DNA of 64,000 nt, from positions 806,001 through 870,000 of the forward strand of contig JAHBBC010000005.1 of the NCBI GenBank assembly GCA_019915015.1, written 5' to 3'. A model generated the notes under the pieces. It searched no databases and was not told where the DNA came from. It saw only the letters and a list, made by a program, of their open reading frames with translations. Below, in pieces: positions 1 through 12,241 of this stretch. Position 1 is the first letter of the stretch. Every line of letters begins with the position of its first letter. The stretch is from Auriscalpium vulgare (Eukaryota; Basidiomycota; Agaricomycetes; Russulales; Auriscalpiaceae). Position numbers and translations under genes: made by a program.

Positions 1-198
1 TCCTCAAAGGCTCTCCCAGGTTATTACTGCCGCCCCCTAGTAGAGTCTGAGAGCATGAAAAATGTCTCCAGCTCACGTGCTCGCCGAGCCGGCGCCGTGT
101 GCTCCGAGTCGGACTCCGACGGTCCGCGTCATGATTCATCGCCTGGTTGCGTGCTATCTGATAATCCCGCGACTTGCCAGTTCACCACGACCACCACC

Positions 199-2155
199 AT
201 GCTGTCAAGGGCCTCTCGCAGCCTTGCGCGCCGTGCTTCTCGTGCCCGCCCGAATCTGTTGCCACCAATTGTGGCCTCTCAAGGGCCTATGTTCAACCAT
301 CTGGCGCTGACAGAGCCAGCGTCGTCGACATTCCTGCCACTTATCATGATGACAACCACTTCACTCCTCGAGGTGGTGAGTCGCATACGAACTGTTCACC
401 CTCTATCAAGACTCATGGTACTTCGCGCTTTGTAGACATGCTTGGGTTCAAATTGGAGATGCCGCGGCGTGAGGACGGCGTTACCGACAAAACGCGCCCC
501 ATATACCTCGACATGCAGGTATGCCACCGGCTTTGAGCGATATTCAATGGCATTGACGTTACGAGTAGGCCACCACTCCTGTGGATCCTCGGTTCTCGAC
601 GCCATGTTGCCATACCTCACAGATCAGTATGGCAACCCCCACAGTCGGACACACGCGTATGGCTGGGAGGCAGAAAAGGCCGTGGAAGACGCAAGGAAGG
701 TGCGTCTGTCACCTATTTGGGAGCCACAAGTACCTTACATTTGTTGCTAGCACATAGCAGATCTTATAGGGGCCGACTCGAAAGACATCGTCTTCACCTC
801 CGGTGCCACGGAAACGAACAACATGTCTATCAAGGGTGTCGCCCGCTTTCACAAAGACAAAAAGAGGCACATCATCACCACTCAGACGGTGCGTTGCTCA
901 TTGATTGTTCAATGTCTTTATTGAACTGCAGCAGGAACACAAATGCGTCCTCGACTCCTGCAGGAAACTGCAAGAAGAGGGTTTTGACGTGTCCTATCTC
1001 CCTGTTCAGTCCAATGGCGTCATTTCCCTCGAAGAGCTGGAGAGTGCAATCCGCCCGGACACATCTCTCATCTCCATCATGACCGTCAACAACGAGACCG
1101 GTGTCATCCAGCCCATTAAGGAAATTGGGGAGATTGCTCGCAAGCACCGCGGGGTGTACTTACATACAGATGCTGCGCAAGCCGTCGGGAAGATTCCTAT
1201 CGACGTGAACGAAATGAACGTCGACTTGATGAGTATCTCGGGGCACAAGATCTACGGGCCAAAGGGTATAGGCGCTGCATATGTGAGGCGGCGCCCAAGG
1301 GTGCGTTTAGAGCCAATCTTAAGCGGGGGAGGTCAGGAGCGTGGTCTGCGGAGCGGCACCCTGCCTGCCGCTCTCGCTGTCGGAATGGGAGAGGCGGCAC
1401 GGATTGCAAAACAAGAGATGACGGTGAGTTTACCATCAGGCGCTATGATGATATACTGCACGCTGTCAAGCGGTTGGCGAGCAAGTGACCTGTAGGCTCG
1501 TAATGGAGCAATCTGGATCTTGCGCAGGTCGACTTTGCGAAGACCCAGAATGCAGGGGTACTGAGCGCTTCGTTTTCTGCTTCCGTAGTTCTCCATTCTC
1601 GTGCTGACACCCTGATCAGAAAGATCATGCGCGCATCGAAGAGCTTTCGCAGCGCCTCATCAACCGCATAAACGCGACTGTGGAGCATGTTGTCCGGAAC
1701 GGCGATGTGAACGGCTATCCAGGCTGTGTTAACCTTAGTTTTGCCTACGTTGAGGGTGAGAGCTTGTTGATGGCGCTCAAGGTATGCAATGCCTTGCATT
1801 CGTTTCACTACGAGCTGATCTCCCTTGCTCGTAGGATATAGCTCTTTCGTCTGGCAGTGCATGTACATCTGCATCTCTTGAGCCATCATACGTCCTCCGC
1901 GCCCTTGGTACGTGACGTGTGCTCATCTGTGCCTCTGGATATGAGACTGATACTCATCGATTGTCAGGCGCTGCTGAGGACATGGCACACTCATCCTTGC
2001 GTTTCGGTATCGGCCGATTTACCACGGAAGCCGAGGTGGACTTTGTTGTCGAGAAGATCATCGCCACTGTGCAGCGGCTGCGTGACATGAGCCCGTTGTG
2101 GGAAATGGTTCAAGAAGGCATTGATATCAACTCCATCGATTGGTCGCAGCATTAA
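199..2155 (+). CDS. NFS1: Mitochondrial cysteine desulfurase (Nfs1/IscS family)
   Basis: PLP enzyme that removes sulfur from cysteine to give alanine and an enzyme persulfide, the sulfur source for mitochondrial Fe-S clusters and tRNA thiolation. The spliced product reads through the whole class V aminotransferase fold: [19 protein letters not shown] near the N-terminus, [19 protein letters not shown], the PLP-lysine loop [22 protein letters not shown], and the persulfide-carrying Cys in [15 protein letters not shown]. It ends IDWSQH. The ATG at 199 is chosen because it opens an Arg/Ser-rich, acid-free presequence ([18 protein letters not shown]) typical of mitochondrial import. An ATG at 55 in the same frame would add an unlike leader. 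About seven short introns interrupt the gene. No key residue is missing. The family is certain; the exact first exon junction (about 374-470) is less so. Confidence 0.93.
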
Positions 2156-2468
2156 ACTATTCTCCGCTTCCCCATCTTCTCTGCCTTGAAGACTGTTGTT
2201 CCATTTGACCCTTTATATTGTCGCCGAAAAATCAGCCAGACAGAGCTCTACATACTGCTGCATGGTGCTTCTGAGTAGTAGTCTATATCCAATAGTACAA
2301 TTTTTGTTATTTCGTGGCGCACGCTAGGACCATTGTCTGTGTGTGCACTTGTGGGCGCATGGTGTGGCAAGTGGTCCGTGCACGCGCGCCACGCCTGCCG
2401 CCTAGTTCAAACTCAGCCAGCCTGTTCAACTTGCTCGACCCTCGCCTTCGCTCACCCTCTCCTTGTTA
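2156..2468. other. Intergenic between NFS1 and the SR-protein gene
   Basis: About 313 bp between two tandem genes. It should hold the NFS1 3' end and the promoter of the SR protein, with a pyrimidine-rich tract just before the downstream ATG. I see no ORF or RNA gene. Confidence 0.5.
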
Positions 2469-3914
2469 TGTCTCGCCGTCTCTACCTTGGAAGTAAGCCC
2501 CCTTCTACGTCCACAGTTTCTTTCCTTGTTCAATCTTTGCATTCTCTAGAGCTCCCTCCGGATGCGCGGACCGACGATGTTGCGAAGTTTTTCGACGGCT
2601 ATGGCAAAATAGTCGACTGCAGAGTCATGACAGGTGCGTTTTGGTATGTTTTCTCCAGTGAGTTCGGCTTAGAAACCTCGCATTGTCTTAGGCTTCGGCT
2701 TCGTTGAGTTCGACAGCTCCAGGGTACGGTGGTTCAATCATATCTATTGGCGCTCTTAACATTCCGCCCAGGATGCCGAAGACGCTATGCAACATTTCAA
2801 TGGAAAAAACTTCTTGGGCTCCAGGTGAGTTTGTTGCCGACCTTATCACCGTCGTTGACCCTCGCCACACAGTATTGTCGTGGAGTTCGCAAAAGAATCA
2901 CGCCCTCGCCGTGAACCCTACGACGATCGCTACGGGTATTGTTTCCTCTTTTCAGACGTGCTGACATGGTCCAGTACTAATGATTGCTACAGAGCACCTC
3001 CTCGTGCCCGCAGGCCCCCTGGCATTCGCATCATTGTGTCCGGAATTTCACGGGACACCAGCTGGCAGGTACGATGGTTTCCCGGCGCTCCATTCGTCCG
3101 GTGCCCTGCTGGGCGTGGTCGGCGGGCTACGTTGCGCGAAGACTCTTACGGAGTCAACATCCCGGCGCAGCATTGGCTCTGCACATTCGAAATCTGGCAG
3201 GCGCCATGGGCGAATATCGACTGATACTGGTTGGCCAGGATTTGAAAGACTTCGGACGCGAGGCCGGCAGTGTGTCGTTTGCTGATATCGACCGTGACGT
3301 CCCTGGTCAAGGGTATGTCCCTCCTGTCCATGGGTATACACAGAGCCACTAAGCTATTTTCAGTATCCTCGAGTATCTGGCTCGTGACGATGCCGAGAGG
3401 GCCGTCAAGGAATTGGATGGCAAAGACCTTCGCGGTCAGCCTGTCCGCGTGTCTCTGCAAGACGATGTACGTTTCCTAACGGAACCCCTCGAGCCGCACT
3501 CTAATATATCCATTTTCATAGCGCGGTCCTGATAACTACCGCCGTGACGATCGTCGACCCGACGATCGTTACCGCGATGACCGTTACAAGGATGACCGCT
3601 CCCGCGGTGACGATCGCTACCGTGAGGACAGGTCCTACCGTCGCGAGCGCTCCAGGTCTCCTCCGCGCCGTGGTGAAGACGATCGTCGCCCTAGGTCACC
3701 CCCACCCCGGAGAGATCATGATGACAGGAGGCCCGCAGGGTACGACGAACGACGGGGAGGCTATGATGACCGTCGAGGCCCTGACCCTTATTATGATCGC
3801 CGTAGGGAGGAACCGGACAGACGCAGGGACGACCGCCGCCGTGACGAGAAGGATGACAGGTACGATGACCGGGCTCCGCCAAGGCACGCAAATGGAGATG
3901 GCGGATGGCGTTAA
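2469..3914 (+). CDS. SR-type RNA-binding protein with two RRMs (SRSF1/Npl3-like)
   Basis: Splicing or mRNA-export factor of the SR family, expected in the nucleus. The spliced protein starts MSRRLYLG and has a first RRM (RNP2 RRLYLG, RNP1 FGFVEF, then SIVVEFAKE). A linker follows, then a second RRM of the pseudo-RRM class, recognised by its hallmark SWQDLKD heptapeptide. That heptapeptide is created across an intron junction (SWQ | DLKD at 3068/3239). The C-terminus, from about 3525, is an Arg/Asp/Ser-rich tail with RSRSPPRR blocks, ending NGDGGWR. SRSF1 orthologues share this two-RRM plus RS-tail plan. The intron at 3069-3238 is 170 nt, about three times the local norm, and retaining it would add an in-frame stop. 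Whether it is closer to Npl3 or SRSF1 cannot be settled here. Confidence 0.88.
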
Positions 3915-4839
3915 AGGACGAGACGGAGTCGAGGTTTTTCGGATCCTCGTCAACAATATGCGGCGAATGGGACCCCACTGGGCCTGCGATCGATTTCTTG
4001 CTTCCAATCCGGTTTCCATGCTTTGTTCCAGAGTTCCTCCAGTCCGTGTCCTGTCTTCGAACCAGCTCGATATATGGCGTTGGCGTTACGAACGAGGCCC
4101 AAGCGTTGTAGTGTTCGAAATCCCCCGCGTGCTCCCCCGTTTGGCGTGGCGCCCCGGTGCCGCGTATCCTAAGCGTCGAATCCGTGCGAAGGTCGGGAAG
4201 GCCATCGTGCGGCCATCGTTACAAAACTATGGAAGACCATGCGCAGCAGGCATGGCTTTGGAGCAGGCGCCATCCCCACACCGTCTTGATTATTGGCATC
4301 AATCCACGGGTGGTCGCCGTGCATCACACGAGGACGTGGGTGTGCCCACACCCCCACTCAAGTGCTCAGCAACCGTCAAGCACACACGGTAGCGGGTAGC
4401 CCGCGTCTTCGCAATTTACCGTGTGTGCCATAGGGAACGCCGCCGCCACGTACCAACTCATGGGTGCCTTACTCCCGGGGAAACCCTCCCACTCCCTCCC
4501 ATCTGTTCAGGTGAGTGATCTGCGTTGCTGTTGCGGCTGCTAAACTACTTTACATGTACCCTGGATTTATGCATGAAATTTGTCCGCTCATCTCTGACGT
4601 GGCGAATCGGCGCGCGCGTGCTCATGGCAAAATAACTCAAGGTATATAGCGCACTCGGAAAGCGGTGTCTCGACGTTGGTGATTGGAAGTTGACAGCAAG
4701 TCTGAGATAGTCAGCCCTTCTTGTCGTGGGCAAGCAAGCATCTATGTAATACAACCGGACTCTGCGTATACTTTCCGCCCGGGTGAACAGATTGCTACGT
4801 ATGCTTTTCACATGTGTAAGAGCGTCTTTGCTGCGAAGC
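3915..4839. other. Intergenic between convergent genes
   Basis: About 925 bp between the stop codons of the SR protein (+) and cofactor E (-). Open frames here are short and match nothing I recognise. The frame running on from the SR tail (to about 4390) looks like an out-of-frame shadow plus random extension. It probably holds two 3' UTRs. Confidence 0.45.
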
Positions 4840-7035
4840 TCATGGTGAGGACTCGACGTGTACTACAACTTCGGCACCCTCTTCGAGCCACCAGTCGATT
4901 TCCCTCCCGTCTTCTGACCCATCCGGCTCGCCGATGCGCGCAAGTCTGCCGTCTGCCATACGCATCCATACGGTGGCAGCTGCTCCGCGCGGTGCCTTGA
5001 ACGACTTGAGAAGCTTCAATCGCAGGTGGCGGAGCGGTGCCGTGGGCAAGATGCGGACACTGATGGGGGATGCCAACTCTGACGGCGATTGGGGTGGAGG
5101 TGCGGTGGGTGACAAGCGCGCCGTGATTCCTGCCACATGTTCTAGTTAGGTGACACGGCGCGGTGGGCATGTGCTGCGGAGGTGCAAGCACTCACCGATG
5201 AGCCTGCCACTGAGCCTATCGTCTTTCGGCCGTTTTATGGATGGCTGGTCTGGAACTCCGTGCACTGGAATGGGCCGCGTCAGGGTCAGTACAGTACGTG
5301 TGTTGTGACGGCGGAAGATGGCGAACGAAGCATACACGGTACGGCATCGATGTTGATTGAGCGAGAGCGATCACTTACGATGACATAGCGCATCCCAGCG
5401 GGGATGATCTGCTAGACGAGCTTCCGGCGAGGGATAGTCCAAATGAGATATGTGAGAGAGATAAAATAGCTCTGAATCGGTACGCTCTCTGGTGCTGATC
5501 TAGGGAAATCAGGAGCGGTACAGTTTTAGAACATCAAGATGGGCGGAAGTTTGCAGTCACATTCAGTGAGATGATCATCCAAGCGTTCGGTCAGCACGTA
5601 TGTATACAGAATATTTGCCGGGGGCAACGAACCTGGGTGCCGTCGAGCGCGCGCAGCACAGGCAAACGCGCTATAGCATGTTGGCGCCACGCGCGTCCTG
5701 TCACAGAGTCTAGATGGTTGCGTGGCGTCAAATTCATATGGAACCAGTTGCTACCAAGCTCGCAGATACGTACCTTTGACGAGCGGTGTGCTGCTCAGGC
5801 TGAGAGTTTCGAGCTCCGGACACCACTGAACCAGAGCGTCTATGGAAGCCCAAGTGGATATGCTCGTCGAAGAAAGTGCGAGATGTTTCAGGTGAAGGGG
5901 TTCCTGAAACGCAGAGAAGACAGGTATGGATGCCATAGGGTTTGCGGACACGATGAGGCGAGAGAGACTGGATGGCAGTGAGACATTGACTGGGTGCGCT
6001 AGAAAGGCATCGAGGATGCTCACTTGGGGAATGCACATAGACCTGCGGAGACATTGATCCAGTCGGAGAGTTGGTTGCCATCTAGATTGATAATTTCGAC
6101 ATTCACGGTAGACCTCCTTGGAGTCTTCGTGGTGGACAATGATGTCAGTCGATTATATCCCATCTCAATTTGTCGGAGTGTGGGTATCAAAGAGATGATG
6201 TTGATCATTGCTTCCCAAGTAATCAAGGTCCCATTGAGTTGTAGCTCAGTCAGTCGGGAAAAGGCCTGGATCACAGGAGAAGGGTTCGTGAATGACTGTA
6301 AGCGATTATTGCTAGATAAGATGTTTGAGAGATGTTCGTAAGGTCGAACAGAAGAAAGGGCCGACTTTAGAGATAGGCGCTCAAGCATTGGTAGCTCAAC
6401 TGCGATGAGCGCGACAACGTCCCAGCTTGGGATGAGACTGGAAGAAAGATCGACGCCCCTCACGTCTCAATTCCGGGGCGGGTCAATATTCCATCTCCAC
6501 ATCCTGGCACTGCTGCACTTACTTTTGCATTTATCACGAATTTGACCAGGTGGGTCGGCACTGGAGACATTCTCCCTGTCGAGGCTCACCTCGCGAAGGC
6601 GCTCAATACGCGCAAACTTCCCGCGAATCTTATCCAGGTTCACCGCCTCGACTTGAATCGCACCGTTGGAGGAGCCGAGAACGACGATCTCGTGGGCCGA
6701 GCTACCATGAGGAATTTCGATGTATTTCTCAGTGAGCGCGCGGAGGAACGGCCTTCCATAGTCGATGGATTGTGACGGGCGGATGAATGAACCAGCACCA
6801 GGTATTCTGCAAGCATGAAGATGAATTGTGGGCAGGATCGGAGGGTGCGCTGAGCTCACAAGCAGGTGAAGTACGAGCGCCCGTCTTTGGAGCCGTCGTG
6901 CCTCCCGCGGCTGGGATCGTCCCATTCGACACCGAGCCATGCGCCTTTGGTCCCGTCGACTGTCCCGACATACCTGACGGTGCCCAGGTAGCCCGAGAGG
7001 CAGATGCGAGTGCCGACGGTGTCGGAGGAAGACAT
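4840..7035 (-). CDS. Tubulin-folding cofactor E
   Basis: Chaperone that takes alpha-tubulin through the tubulin-folding pathway with cofactors B, C and D (Pac2 in yeast, TBCE in animals). Read on the minus strand, the ATG at 7035 opens a CAP-Gly domain (GYLGTVRYVG, then TKGAWLGVEWDDP and the GRHDG loop) and an IPGAGSFIRPSQ segment. A leucine-rich-repeat region follows (LTELQLNGT, EIINLDGNQLSDW, LKHLALSSTSISTW). After this comes the family segment RERTDSELFYLSHI with PEARLADHPRWDALC. The ubiquitin-like C-terminus contains SVRILPTAPLRHLRLKLLKSF and ends VVHVESSP at 4840. This is the complete cofactor E domain order. It is head-to-head with the hydrolase gene, 118 bp between start codons. Several short introns; splice sites between 5150 and 5750 are approximate. 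Confidence 0.9.
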
Positions 7036-7153
7036 CGGACGCGACCCTAACCCGAATGAACTTGAGCGCGTCACGGCCGTCCGCGACTCCGAGTCCGCGT
7101 CTCTCTGCCAAATCCCGCCCCAGTACTGGCATCTCCTCCCTGGCCGGACAACT
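7036..7153. promoter_or_regulatory. Shared divergent promoter region, cofactor E / hydrolase
   Basis: Only 118 bp separate the two divergent start codons, so both genes must share this short promoter or have 5' UTRs that overlap the neighbour. No clear TATA box. Inferred from gene layout, not from a recognised element. Confidence 0.45.
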
Positions 7154-8994
7154 ATGCGCATGCTGTCCCGCATGTCCGCCCGTTCTCTTTCTGCCGCCAA
7201 CAGGACACACGCCATCGCTAGACACATGGCATCCTCCCCTCAGTCGTCTGAAGAGGTCCGTCCTATCCCCGTCTTTGGGGACTCATTCACTCATGCATCG
7301 TCCCATAGCCCATCGTGCTGTCCGAAGAAAATCTCGCTCTGCGTCGCTATATCCTCAATCGCCCCAAGAAGCTAAATGCGCTCAATACACCCATGCTCGA
7401 ATCCTTGGCCGCACACGTAGAGGCGAGTCGTCTGATTCGCCGTTGGTGACGCGTCTACTAAATTGGCCCACAGCACTGGGATAGTTCGGATCTAGTGGGG
7501 GTGATTGTTGGCACCGGCAATGGCAGGGCATTCTGTACGGGAGGCGACGTAGCTGGTCGGTTTATTCCGTTCAATGTGCATCAACTGTTCTCATCGTTTT
7601 GTGTCCTCCGACAGGTGTTGTCCAAGACGCCGCTAGTGCCGGAACGAGGTCGAGGGCTATTGGCTTCTTCAAGCGAGAGTGCGTGACCGTCTACTCTCAC
7701 CTACGGCGGCTGCTCACGCACCTCCAGATTTGGCTTGAATTATACTCTTGCGGCTCTAACCAAGCCATATGTTGCCATCGCCGACGGAATGACTTGTGCG
7801 TTGCCCACACCAGTGATTCGATCAATCTAATTTTCTTTGCATGTTTAGTTGGTGGAGGGTTTGGCTTGGTAGCCCCAGCGCCTTTCCGAATAGCCACGGA
7901 GAAGTCGCAATTCGCCATGCCCGAAACGAAAATTGGATACTGTCCCGACGTGGGAGCTTCGTACTATCTGTCTCGCCTGGACGGTGAAATCGGTACGTAT
8001 CTTGGTCTGACGGCGACGACGCTGTCCGGTCGCGCAGCATTGTATGTCTCATTCTTCACGGGCCCCCAAACCTCGCTCTCAACTTTGATTACTTTGCCAG
8101 TGAACACGGTCTTGCAACGCACTACATTCCCTCATCTCGTGTCCCAATCCTTCTGGAGCGATTGGCGGCTTTGGAGCGTCCTACACTAGCCCAAATCGAC
8201 GACGCAATCGAAGAGCTTCACTTCGAGCGCGAATCCTCTGATCCTGTGGCCCCACTGACCGGTTCGATTCGACTCGCTCTCGACTACGCGTTCGCCAAGG
8301 AGAGTGTGGAAGACATCTTGAGGGCTTTGAGGGAGTATGCCGACGGGAGCCGGAAGCCGGACAGCGCAGATGTTATACAATGGGCCAAGGATACAATCGC
8401 CGTTCTCGAGCAGCGGAGCCCCACAAGCCTCAAAGTCTCGCTCTTGGCGATACGGAATGGCCGAAAAGTGGGCCTTTTGGAGGCCCTAAAGATGGAGCTC
8501 GGCATAGCCACGGCTTTCTGCGTACGTTCATACACCGCGCTGGCTACTGCGCTGAACCAAACGGCTTTGTACAGAGCGGCGCTACACCCGACTTCCACGA
8601 AGGCGTATCAACGCTCCTCATCACCAAAACCGGCACCCCGAAGTGGTCGCCCGCTTCCCTCAGCGACGTGTCGACCTCCGCCTTGAAGAAGGCTTTCTTT
8701 GAGCCGGGTAACAAGGCTGAGGAGCTCATTATTCCCGAGGCGTTAAAGAGGTCTCACCCTGCACCCGCGCATTTCACGAAGTTCGCGTTGCCAACGGAGG
8801 AAGAGATTGGAAAAGTCGTGATGGGAGAGCATAGTGCAAGCGGGTCAGGTGCGGTGACTTTGCCGGAGCTCATTACCAAGTTCCAGGGTCTTCGGCGCGA
8901 CAAGCACGGTGTTGCGGAGAAGGTTCAGGAGGTGGTAGCAAGAAGGTGCTCCTTTGAAGGCACTGAGCTCCAATACTTGCGCTGGAATCATTGA
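7154..8994 (+). CDS. 3-hydroxyisobutyryl-CoA hydrolase, mitochondrial (crotonase fold)
   Basis: Hydrolyses 3-hydroxyisobutyryl-CoA in valine breakdown (Ehd3/HIBCH family). The ATG at 7154 opens a basic, Ser-rich leader (MRMLSRMSARSLSAANRTH) suited to mitochondrial import. The body follows family order: LSEENLALRRYILNRPKKLNALN; GNGRAFCTGGDV; the oxyanion loop GMTFGGGFGLV (Phe created across the intron ending near 7850); ATEKSQFAMPETKIGYCPDVGASYYLSRL; then EHGLATHYIPSSRVP. The long C-terminal region (SLKVSLLAIRNG; ATPDFHEGVSTLLI; KWSPASLSDV) separates this family from plain enoyl-CoA hydratases. No frame breaks. About six short introns. Divergent from cofactor E. Confidence 0.92.
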
Positions 8995-10249
8995 CCGGGG
9001 TTCGCATCCATCCGATTCTTCCGCGCAGTAGGGTACGCTGGCAATGCAGCCACCGCCTGCGGGAGGCGAGTGGTCACAGTAGAGCATGCGCGTCTGTCGC
9101 CTGCCCGCACAGCATATAATGGGCAGCGAATAGAGATTGAACGTGTCTAATCCCGCGGCGGGCCACTAGTCCACGAGTCGCACCTGGGACTTGCCTGGTC
9201 GCTCTACTGTCTAAAATACACCACATACTCATTTGGCCTCTGAGCATATCGTTTGCGCATGCCTCTGAGGATAACGCGAGGGAGGATGCCAGTTCATGTC
9301 TCTGGACTCAAACAGAACAAGGCAGGACATGGAGCAAATCAGACTGGTGACCACGTTTTCATGCTAGCACTAGGACGATACTTGTAACGTCGGTGGTAAC
9401 CGCGACATGACCCAGCGTCTCGCCGGACATTGCAACCAGTACTGAGTACTGAGCACACGCTGCTATCGCACCAAAGCTATGCTTGCTGTGTCCGCGGACG
9501 TACGCAGCCAAACGTCAAACACGACAAAGTTGTCATCAACGCGACAATGGCGTCCATCATGAATCAATCAGGTCCCTTCCAACGCAGAGCTGCCTCGCGC
9601 GGGAATCTCCACGCACCTTCATTACACGGCTGCGCTTCACAGGGAAGTGGGAAGCGGACGCCTCGACGATCACTCACGGCGGCGTGCAGTTGAGACAGGG
9701 CAGCGGAACCTGTCCCCTGGATTCGTTTCGTAGTAAAGCGGAGAGAGTGGGCGCCAATACTGACACCTGCAATGGAACCGAAACATTAAGAACGAAGTAG
9801 TCATATCAGCAGAGACGGCGATCACGGAGAGGCAACCGCATTCCATGTTCGGGCAGCGACACGTACGTGTGGGCTGAAGCGTGCTACGCTCTTCGCATGG
9901 AGCTTCGGGGCTCGGGCGTCGGTACGTAGAACAAAATCAAGCACCAGTAGGAAGGCGGTGATAGATACTATGGCAGATTGGAAACTCCCGTCCGCCGGCT
10001 TCGTATTGAGATCATATGGGGACCACGGTAGCTCCGCGTCCTTGGATCCCATAGCTTGCAATGCAGCAGATGGTCGGTGCGAGCCTAACCGCACAGATCC
10101 CACGTCTTCGTCCATAAGTCTTGCACCTGAAACGAAGAGATCACCAGCAGAAGACGATGCATAAAAGCCTGCTACCGCAGGTGATCCCCTCAGTTATTCG
10201 ACCTCCTCCTTACCTACCTCCATTTGCGCCTACCAGCGCAGTCAACATC
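8995..10249. other. Intergenic, no gene seen
   Basis: About 1.25 kb between the hydrolase stop and the dioxygenase start. Open frames are short and low quality on both strands. A GGTTCGCATCC string at 8999 resembles a tRNA B box, but no A box or cloverleaf surrounds it. The right end should contain the dioxygenase promoter. Confidence 0.5.
10160..10167 (+). promoter_or_regulatory. Possible TATA box of the dioxygenase gene
   Basis: CATAAAAG lies 83 bp upstream of the ATG at 10250. A transcript starting about 30 bp downstream would begin near 10190. This supports 10250 over the in-frame ATG at 10157, which overlaps this motif's upstream edge. Motif match only. Confidence 0.35.
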
Positions 10250-11711
10250 ATGGAGTTCATGAATAGCCATAGCGACATCTCATCCATCGTCCGACTCTTC
10301 TTCCGAACCTTCAAGACCCAGATATATGGGGAGTCGGGACCAAGGCCAAAATGGGGGATAGATCTGGAGGACTACGACGTGGACGCTGCCACGGGATGCT
10401 TCCCTTCAGCGCCTTTACCCCGCTTGACGGGCCCCTTTGAGTTCTGGGAGCTCGCCCTGGACGAAGCGGAGAAAAAATTGTGCCTCGGCGAAGACGTTCG
10501 CAAGGATGCAGTTGCTAAAAGGGCCGATAGCGAAGGCTGGAGAGCGAAAATTCGTTCGGTAAGCTTGGATCGATCCAACCGAGTATCGTAACCTAACTCA
10601 CAGGCTCTCTTCGCAGTTCCCGGTCCTAAAAACAACATGTCTGGAGCACGAGAAACGGCTCCTGCAGCGCGCGCACTTGGTGCTGGCTTTCTTGATCAAC
10701 TTCTACGCTCATTCGCAGCCAACTGCGGAAGACCTGACGTCGGTCCACATCCCGGAGTGCCTTGCCGTGCCCATCGTCCATGTCTCCCAAGCCTTGGGGA
10801 TTGCCCCGGTCCTCACCTTCGCCGACACTGTTCTATGGAACGTAGTGCCGACCGATCCCGTGCTGCCTCTCTCTGCCAACAACATGTCATTGATCCACAC
10901 CTTTTCCAACACTGCGGCAGAACGTGCCTTCCACCTCACATCAGCTAGGGCCGAGCTCAGAGGTGTCGAGCTCTTGCGCATCATTGACGACTACGTTCAC
11001 TCACCGGTCGCCACGGACGTGCATTCGATCTCCAAGACGGCAAAGAGCCTCGTACGACTGGCAACCATCGTCCAGGAGTTCACAGAAATCATCCAGAGCG
11101 TGCGCGACGGCGTCGACCCTTACATCTTCTTCTGGGAGGTTCGGCCATGGTTTCGTGGCACAGGGAACGGGATCGACCGCGCCAAATGGGTGTACGACGG
11201 TGTGGAGGATTCCGACCAACTGGACCTGGACGGACCGTCGGCAGGCCAGAGCACCGTGATGCACGCGTTAGACGTCTTTCTGGATGTCGACCACAGACTG
11301 CAGCAGAAGAGGAGCCCTGCGCCGTCAGAAGACAACAAGAAGGCGGACAAGGGGTTTATGGAAAGGATGAGGGTGTACATGCCTGGAGATCATCAGCGGT
11401 TCCTCAAGGACCTATCCACCATCCCCACGCCAATCCGCGTGCTCGCCAAGAAGTCCTCGATTGTGCGAGATGCGTACGACTCTGTGGTCTTGGCCTTGAA
11501 ACGGTTCCGCGACATTCATATCCGGATCGCGGCGCTGTACATCGTCTCGATGAACAACTCTACCCCACCAGGAACGCCCGAGGAGTCGCAGGAGAGGGAG
11601 CGCACCCGCAGGCGATGCGGACCCATCAAGGGAACGGGCGGTAATGACCTGTCCAATCTGTTGAAGGCAGGACGCGACGCGACTCAGCGCACGGTCTTGG
11701 GGAGGAAATGA
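10250..11711 (+). CDS. Indoleamine 2,3-dioxygenase
   Basis: Haem dioxygenase that opens the indole ring of L-tryptophan to N-formylkynurenine, the first step of the kynurenine/NAD route. Two exons: 10250-10558 and 10617-11711, with a 58-nt intron, giving about 467 residues, within the usual fungal range. The N-terminal part carries YDVDAATGCFPSAPLPRL and FEFWELALDEA. The middle has LVLAFLINFYAHSQP, FFWEVRPWFRGTG and YMPGDHQRFL. The C-terminal region RDIHIRIAALYIV contains the His in the position of the proximal haem ligand. The end, KGTGGNDLSNLLKAGRD, matches the conserved GTGG-x-DLMNFLK tail of the family. The ATG at 10250 is preferred because of the TATA-like site upstream; 10157 and 10121 are in frame. 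No odd features. Confidence 0.93.
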
Positions 11712-11902
11712 CTGATCTGTTATTTTGTTCTTTACTACAACGCCATTATATTGCGGACACTTTTGTAGCCTATACTCACCACTACTTGTATCCCATCACT
11801 ACATACGGCACTTACGAAGTCCTGGAAGGCTTCGAAATTGGATAGATTTGTGAATTGAATAGACTTTTGAGATATTGTAGCGGAGCCTGAACTCCGCCAC
11901 AG

Positions 11903-11908
11903 ACGCGT
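11903..11908 (+). promoter_or_regulatory. MCB-like element ACGCGT upstream of RPA1
   Basis: ACGCGT lies 88 bp upstream of the RPA1 start, beside an AT-rich TAAATATA stretch. In ascomycete yeasts this core binds MBF and drives G1/S transcription of replication genes. Use here is inferred. The hexamer occurs many times in this GC-rich window, so one copy is weak evidence. Confidence 0.35.
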
Positions 11909-12238
11909 GGCGCGCAGTAAATATACCCACACATTCGCGGCGCGTCGCGTCGTCCTCTGTTGACTCTTAACCATCACCATCTTGTCCTCGCACTAATGTC
12001 CCACCAGCTCTCAGAAGGCATCTGTCTCCGTCTTGCCTCAGGCGAACGTCCGGATGATGACCTCTGGACCTCGACACCGACCCTCCAGTTTCTCTCCGTC
12101 AAGAAAGTTGCCTCTGGCGGCACCAGCTCGACCGGATCGCCAAATCCCGATCGGTACCGCCTCATCCTCTCCGATGGCACACACTTTTTGCAGGCCATGC
12201 TTGCCACCCAGCTCAACCATCTCGTGGAAGAAAACCTC

Positions 12239-12241
12239 ATT
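12239..12241. repeat. Left target-site duplication (ATT)
   Basis: ATT immediately left of the transposon, repeated at 15629-15631. Collapsing the two copies rejoins the RPA1 codons AAC CTC ATT GGC AAG (N-L-I-G-K). Confidence 0.75.

Noticed and set aside
3544..4392. A 282-codon plus-strand frame after the second RRM
   Set aside because: It covers the Arg/Asp-rich tail of the SR protein in the wrong frame (giving TxTxT patterns). The true frame ends at 3914.
8999..9009. GGTTCGCATCC as a tRNA B box
   Set aside because: One mismatch at an invariant position, no A box at the right distance and no acceptor stem.
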